Of a DNA stretch of 10,000 bases, positions 5,866 to 10,000 are shown piece after piece. Each line of letters begins with the position of its first letter. The first letter of the stretch is position 1. This stretch comes from Magnetospirillum sp. (GTDB taxonomy: Bacteria > Pseudomonadota > Alphaproteobacteria > Rhodospirillales > Magnetospirillaceae): positions 1 to 10,000 of the forward strand of contig JAIWOG010000148.1 of the NCBI GenBank assembly GCA_020217035.1, given 5' to 3'. Position numbers and translations under genes: made by a program. The notes below the pieces were generated by a model. It worked only from the letters and a program-made list of their open reading frames with translations, was not told the origin of the DNA and searched no databases.

Positions 5866-8800
5866 TGTTCACCAAGGTCCTGATCGCCAATCGCGGCGCC
5901 ATCGCCTGTCGGGTCATCCGCACGCTTCGCCAGATGGGAATCCAAAGCGTCGCCATCTATTCCGAGGCCGACCGTCATTCCCTGCACGTGTCCTTGGCTG
6001 ACGAAGCCTTTTGCGTCGGCCCGGCCCCGGCGGCGCAAAGCTATTTGCAGGCCGACACCATCTTGGAGGTCGCCAAAAGCTGCGGCGCCCAGGCCATCCA
6101 CCCCGGCTATGGGTTCTTGTCGGAAAACCCCGATTTCGCCGAAGCCTGCGCGAGTGCGGGGATCACCTTCATCGGTCCCTGGCCCGAACACATGCGGGCC
6201 TTCGGCCTGAAGCACACGGCGCGTGATCTGGCGCAAAAGGCTGGGGTGCCGCTGGCCCCCGGCTCGGGCCTTTTGAACGACGCGGCCCACGCTTTGGCCG
6301 AGGCCAAGCGCATCGGCTTTCCGGTGATGCTGAAAAGCACCGCTGGCGGCGGCGGCATCGGTCTGTCGCTGTGCCGTTCTGCGGAAGAGTTGGAGCCTTT
6401 GTTCGAGAAGGTGCAGCGGCTGGCCCGCAACAACTTCAAGGATGCCGGGCTGTTCCTGGAAAAGTACGTCGAACGCGGCCGTCACATCGAGGTGCAGATC
6501 TTCGGCGATGGCAAGGGCAACGTGGTGGCCTTGGGCGAGCGCGATTGCTCGGCCCAGCGCCGGAACCAAAAGGTGGTCGAGGAGACGCCTGCGCCGGGCA
6601 TTCCCGCTGAGTTGCGCCACAAGCTGTGCGACACCGCCACCAAGCTGGGCTCGGCCGTCGCCTACGCCAATGCCGGCACGGTGGAGTTCCTGTTCGACAC
6701 CGATTCGGGCGAGTTCTATTTCCTGGAAGTGAACACCCGCTTGCAGGTGGAACACGGTGTCACCGAACAGGTCACCGGCATCGATCTGGTGGAATGGATG
6801 GTGCGCCAGGCGGCGGGAGAAAAACTGCCGCTGGCCGACCATGCCGAACGGACACGCGGCGCGTCGATCCAGGTGCGGCTTTATGCCGAGGATCCGGGCC
6901 GCGACTTCCGCCCGTCATCGGGGCTGTTGACCCAGGTGGACTGGCCCCAGGACGCCCGGGTTGAAACCTGGGTCGAGGCTGGTCTTGAGGTTTCGCCGTT
7001 CTACGATCCGATGATCGCCAAGATCATCGTCACCGGCACCGACCGCGCCGATGCCTTGGCCAAGATGCGCCAAGCCCTGGGCGAAACCCGCATCGCCGGC
7101 ATCGAAACCAATCTGGATTATCTGAAGGCCCTGGTGGATTCGCCGGTCTTCGCCCAAGGCGCGGTCACCACCCGGACGCTGGAAAGTTTCGTCCACCATG
7201 CCGCCACCGTGGAAGTGCTGGCGGTGGGGACGCAGACCACCATTCAGGATTACCCCGGCCGCGTCGGGTACTGGGATGTGGGCGTGCCGCCATCGGGTCC
7301 CATGGATTCCTTGTCCTTCCGTCTGGCTAACCATGCGCTGGGCAACCCAGCGGGGGCCGCGGCGCTGGAACTGACGGTGTCGGGGCCGACCTTGCGCTTC
7401 AACACTGACACCCATATCTGCCTGATGGGGGCGGAAATGGCGGCGTCGCTGGACGGCCAGACCGTCAATTACGGCGTGCCAGTGGCGGTTTCCGCCGGCC
7501 AGGTGCTGCGCATGGGGGCGGTGTCGGGGGCGGGCTGCCGGGCCTATCTGGCGGTGTCGGGCGGTTTCGACGTGCCCGATTACCTGGGGTCGAAATCCAC
7601 CTTCACCTTGGGCAAGTTCGGCGGCCATGGCGGCCGGGCGTTGATGGTGGGCGACGTGCTGCATCTGGGCCAAGCCCCGGTCAATGCGCCGATGCGGGCC
7701 GTGCCCGATCAACTGTTTCCGGAAATCGGCCATGACTGGAACATCGGCGTGTTGTATGGCCCGCACGGGGCGCCGGATTTCTTCACCCGCGAAGACATCG
7801 ACACCTTCTTCGCCGCCACCTGGGAAGTGCATTACAATTCCAACCGCACCGGCGTGCGGCTGATCGGCCCCAAGCCGAAATGGGCCAGGACCGATGGCGG
7901 CGAAGCTGGCCTGCACCCCAGCAACATCCACGACAACGCCTATGCCATCGGCGCGGTGGACTTCACCGGCGACATGCCGGTGATCCTGGGCCCCGACGGC
8001 CCCAGCTTGGGCGGTTTCGTCTGTCCGGTGACCATCATCGCCGCCGAGCTGTGGAAGCTGGGCCAGTTGCGCCCCGGCGACCGCGTGCGCTTCGTCCGTC
8101 TGGACCCGGCCCAGGCCGCCCGCATGGAGGCCCGGCAACTGGCGGAAATCGACAGCTTCGACACCGTGGACGAAACCGCCCTGGCGCTGCCCGCCGATTG
8201 CGGCGCCGACGACGCCGTGGTGGGCGAGATCGAGGCCAAGGGCGAACGCCCCCGCGTGGTCTATCGCCGCGCCGGCGACAAGTATCTGCTGGTGGAATAC
8301 GGCCCGCTGGTGCTGGATCTTGAACTCAGGTTCCGCGTCCATGTGCTGATGCAAGCGGTGCAACGCATGAAGCTGGCCGGCATCCTGGACTTGACGCCCG
8401 GTATCCGGTCCTTGCAAATCCATTACGACAGCCGGGTGCTGCCCTTGGGCGAGTTGCTGGATCGCCTGCGCCGTGCCGAGGCCGGACTTCCCAACAACGA
8501 CCAGATCGAGGTGCCGTCGCGCATCGTCCACCTGCCCTTGTCCTGGGACGACGAAGCCACCCAATTGGCCATCCGCAAATACATGCAATCGGTGCGCTCT
8601 GATGCGCCGTGGTGCCCGTCCAACATCGAGTTCATCCGCCGCATCAATGGCCTGGAATCCATCGAGGACGTCAAGCGCGTCGTCTTCGACGCCAGCTATC
8701 TGGTGCTGGGCCTGGGCGACGTCTATTTGGGCGCCCCGGTGGCCACCCCGGTGGACCCGCGCCATCGGCTGGTCACCACCAAATACAACCCGGCCCGCAC

Positions 8801-9476
8801 CTGGACGCCGGAAAACGCGGTGGGCATCGGCGGCGCCTATATGTGCGTCTATGGCATGGAGGGACCGGGCGGCTATCAATTCGTCGGCCGCACCTGCCAG
8901 GTGTGGAACACCCACAAGCAGACCGCTGAATTCCAGGCGGGCAAGCCCTGGCTGCTGCGCTTCTTCGACCAGATCCGCTTCGTCCCGGTTTCGGCCGAGG
9001 AATTGCTGGAATTCCGCGAAAACTTTCCGCGCGGCAAAGCCAGCCTGAAGATCGAGGAAACCACCTTCAAACTGTCCGATTACCGCCGCTTCCTGACCGA
9101 GAACGCTTTGTCCATGGCCGCCTTCAAGGCCCGCCAGCAGCAAGCCTTCGACGAGGAGCGGGCGCGGTGGGAAGCCTCGGGCCAGATCGGCTATGGCGCC
9201 GACATGCCGGAAGCCATGGATGACGGCGGCGACGATGTGGTGCCGGCCGGCTCCACCGCCGCCAACGCCCCGGTGCCCGGCAGCGTGTGGAAGATCGCCG
9301 TCGAAGCCGGCCAAAGCGTCAAGGAAGGCGACACCTTGATCGTGGTCGAAAGCATGAAGATGGAAATCCCGGTCACCGCCCCGGTGTCGGGGGTGGTCAC
9401 CGAATTGCGCTGCGCCGAAGGCCGCGCCGTTTCCCTGGGCCAGGTCCTGGCCGTCATCGCCCCGGAGGCCGCATGA
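5865..9476 (+). CDS. uca: Biotin-dependent urea/guanidine carboxylase
   Basis: This 1203-residue single-chain enzyme carboxylates urea or guanidine using ATP, bicarbonate and biotin. An N-terminal biotin carboxylase domain spans residues 1 to about 440. It has the glycine-rich ATP-grasp loop after K157 ([10 protein letters not shown]) and the active-site block E288-V-N-T-R292-L-Q-V-E296, equivalent to E288, R292 and E296 of E. coli AccC. A KipA-like (AHS2) part begins near 449 and a KipI-like (AHS1) part near 795; together they form the carboxyltransferase. The last ~75 residues are the biotin carrier domain with E-S-M-K1165-M. The length fits bacterial stand-alone enzymes; the fungal form is fused to allophanate hydrolase. 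The ATG at 5865 is chosen because GGGAGG (5852-5857) lies seven bases away; an in-frame GTG precedes it at 5862, and the frame is open to 5631 inside the previous gene. Guanidine is the inferred substrate from the riboswitches and the DUF1989 pair; urea cannot be excluded. Confidence 0.92.
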   Translation: MFTKVLIANRGAIACRVIRTLRQMGIQSVAIYSEADRHSLHVSLADEAFCVGPAPAAQSYLQADTILEVAKSCGAQAIHPGYGFLSENPDFAEACASAGITFIGPWPEHMRAFGLKHTARDLAQKAGVPLAPGSGLLNDAAHALAEAKRIGFPVMLKSTAGGGGIGLSLCRSAEELEPLFEKVQRLARNNFKDAGLFLEKYVERGRHIEVQIFGDGKGNVVALGERDCSAQRRNQKVVEETPAPGIPAELRHKLCDTATKLGSAVAYANAGTVEFLFDTDSGEFYFLEVNTRLQVEHGVTEQVTGIDLVEWMVRQAAGEKLPLADHAERTRGASIQVRLYAEDPGRDFRPSSGLLTQVDWPQDARVETWVEAGLEVSPFYDPMIAKIIVTGTDRADALAKMRQALGETRIAGIETNLDYLKALVDSPVFAQGAVTTRTLESFVHHAATVEVLAVGTQTTIQDYPGRVGYWDVGVPPSGPMDSLSFRLANHALGNPAGAAALELTVSGPTLRFNTDTHICLMGAEMAASLDGQTVNYGVPVAVSAGQVLRMGAVSGAGCRAYLAVSGGFDVPDYLGSKSTFTLGKFGGHGGRALMVGDVLHLGQAPVNAPMRAVPDQLFPEIGHDWNIGVLYGPHGAPDFFTREDIDTFFAATWEVHYNSNRTGVRLIGPKPKWARTDGGEAGLHPSNIHDNAYAIGAVDFTGDMPVILGPDGPSLGGFVCPVTIIAAELWKLGQLRPGDRVRFVRLDPAQAARMEARQLAEIDSFDTVDETALALPADCGADDAVVGEIEAKGERPRVVYRRAGDKYLLVEYGPLVLDLELRFRVHVLMQAVQRMKLAGILDLTPGIRSLQIHYDSRVLPLGELLDRLRRAEAGLPNNDQIEVPSRIVHLPLSWDDEATQLAIRKYMQSVRSDAPWCPSNIEFIRRINGLESIEDVKRVVFDASYLVLGLGDVYLGAPVATPVDPRHRLVTTKYNPARTWTPENAVGIGGAYMCVYGMEGPGGYQFVGRTCQVWNTHKQTAEFQAGKPWLLRFFDQIRFVPVSAEELLEFRENFPRGKASLKIEETTFKLSDYRRFLTENALSMAAFKARQQQAFDEERARWEASGQIGYGADMPEAMDDGGDDVVPAGSTAANAPVPGSVWKIAVEAGQSVKEGDTLIVVESMKMEIPVTAPVSGVVTELRCAEGRAVSLGQVLAVIAPEAA

Positions 9477-10000
9477 TGATCGCCCTTGATATCGCCAGCC
9501 TGAAGGCTGGCTATGAAACCGGGACCCTGACCCCCCAGGCGGTGCTGGACCACGTCTATGCCCGCATCGCCGAAATGGGCGAGCGTCCGGTGTGGATCAG
9601 CCTGGTTCCCAAGGAACAGGCCCTGGCCAAGCTGGCCGCCGCCCCCAAGGGATCGCTGTGGGGCATCCCGTTTGCGGTCAAGGACAACATCGACGTGGCG
9701 GGGATGCCCACCACCGCCGGCTGCCCGGATTTCGCCTATGTGCCCACACGTTCCGCCACGGTGGTGGAATTGCTGGAAGCCCAGGGCGCCATCCTGGTCG
9801 GCAAGACCAACCTGGACCAGTTCGCCACCGGTCTGGTGGGCACCCGTTCACCCTATGGCATCTGTTCGTCGGTGTTTTCCGCTGACCACGTCTCGGGCGG
9901 TTCGTCGTCGGGCTCGGGGGTGGCGGTGGCCGCCGGGCTGGTGTCTTTCAGCTTGGGCACCGACACCGCCGGCTCGGGCCGGGTGCCGGCCGCTTTCAAC
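9473..10000 (+). CDS. atzF: Allophanate hydrolase, amidase domain (3' end outside window)
   Basis: The first 176 residues are visible. This is an amidase-signature enzyme that hydrolyses allophanate, ending the pathway in ammonia and CO2. The Ser-cisSer-Lys triad is complete: K70 in V-K-D-N, S144 in the G-G-S-S-S-G-S loop, and nucleophile S168 in [11 protein letters not shown]. The spacings (98 and 24 residues) are those I recall for AtzF (K91, S165, S189). The G-S-G-R-V-P-A-A-F ending is typical of allophanate hydrolases as opposed to general amidases or GatA. Two starts are possible: ATG 9473 (four-base ATGA overlap with uca) and ATG 9476, which has the better spacing (seven bases) from GGAGG at 9464-9468. 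Residue numbers here use 9473. The C-terminal domain cannot be judged. Confidence 0.9.
   Translation, partial: MMIALDIASLKAGYETGTLTPQAVLDHVYARIAEMGERPVWISLVPKEQALAKLAAAPKGSLWGIPFAVKDNIDVAGMPTTAGCPDFAYVPTRSATVVELLEAQGAILVGKTNLDQFATGLVGTRSPYGICSSVFSADHVSGGSSSGSGVAVAAGLVSFSLGTDTAGSGRVPAAFN

Noticed and set aside
6915..9314. Very long open frame on the minus strand (about 800 codons) opposite the carboxylase gene
   Set aside because: It is rich in His, Gly, Gln and Ala with no recognisable domain, and mirrors a third-position-GC-rich gene on the plus strand with intact catalytic motifs. It is a compositional shadow.
1..10000. Mobile elements, CRISPR arrays, tRNA or rRNA genes
   Set aside because: No transposase motifs, terminal repeats, regularly spaced repeats, or tRNA/rRNA signatures were seen. 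The operon is continuous and compositionally even.

Overview
The window is high-GC bacterial DNA, densely coded on the + strand. Codon use, gene order and protein character suggest an alphaproteobacterium, possibly a Rhodospirillaceae/Magnetospirillum-like organism. That placement is an impression from the sequence and was not searched.

Layout. Bases 1-1443 hold the 3' part of a SagB/ThcOx-type nitroreductase-fold gene whose start lies upstream of the window. Bases 1444-1774 are non-coding but rich in signals: a perfect 7-bp dyad (1447-1466), a near-consensus sigma-54 promoter (1517-1532), and a canonical ykkC/guanidine-I riboswitch (about 1550-1651) whose expression platform runs to the first gene. 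From 1775 to the right edge there is one tight operon: ABC substrate-binding protein (1775-2845), permease (2848-3669), ATPase (3666-4415), two tandem DUF1989 paralogues of the UAAP1/UAAP2 type (4489-5205 and 5221-5865), a 1203-residue biotin-dependent urea/guanidine carboxylase (5865-9476), and the start of allophanate hydrolase (9473 onward, cut by the window edge).

Working model. Homology-based naming would call this a urea carboxylase / urea amidolyase operon. The RNA elements and the paired DUF1989 genes instead point to guanidine assimilation. Guanidine, or a related compound, is imported by the ABC system and carboxylated by the biotin enzyme. The DUF1989 pair (CgiA/CgiB-like carboxyguanidine deiminase) deiminates carboxyguanidine to allophanate, and AtzF hydrolyses allophanate to ammonia and CO2. 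A sigma-54 promoter fits control by nitrogen limitation.

Most notable observation. The 73-base gap between the ATPase gene and the first DUF1989 gene contains two perfect hairpins with tetraloops ACGA and ACGG, immediately followed by a Shine-Dalgarno sequence. This is the signature of the mini-ykkC/guanidine-II riboswitch. The same apparent transcript therefore carries two structurally unrelated guanidine sensors: one ahead of the transporter genes and one ahead of the catabolic genes. A segment overlapping the first hairpin is complementary at 8 of 9 positions to the Shine-Dalgarno region, which gives a plausible on/off mechanism.
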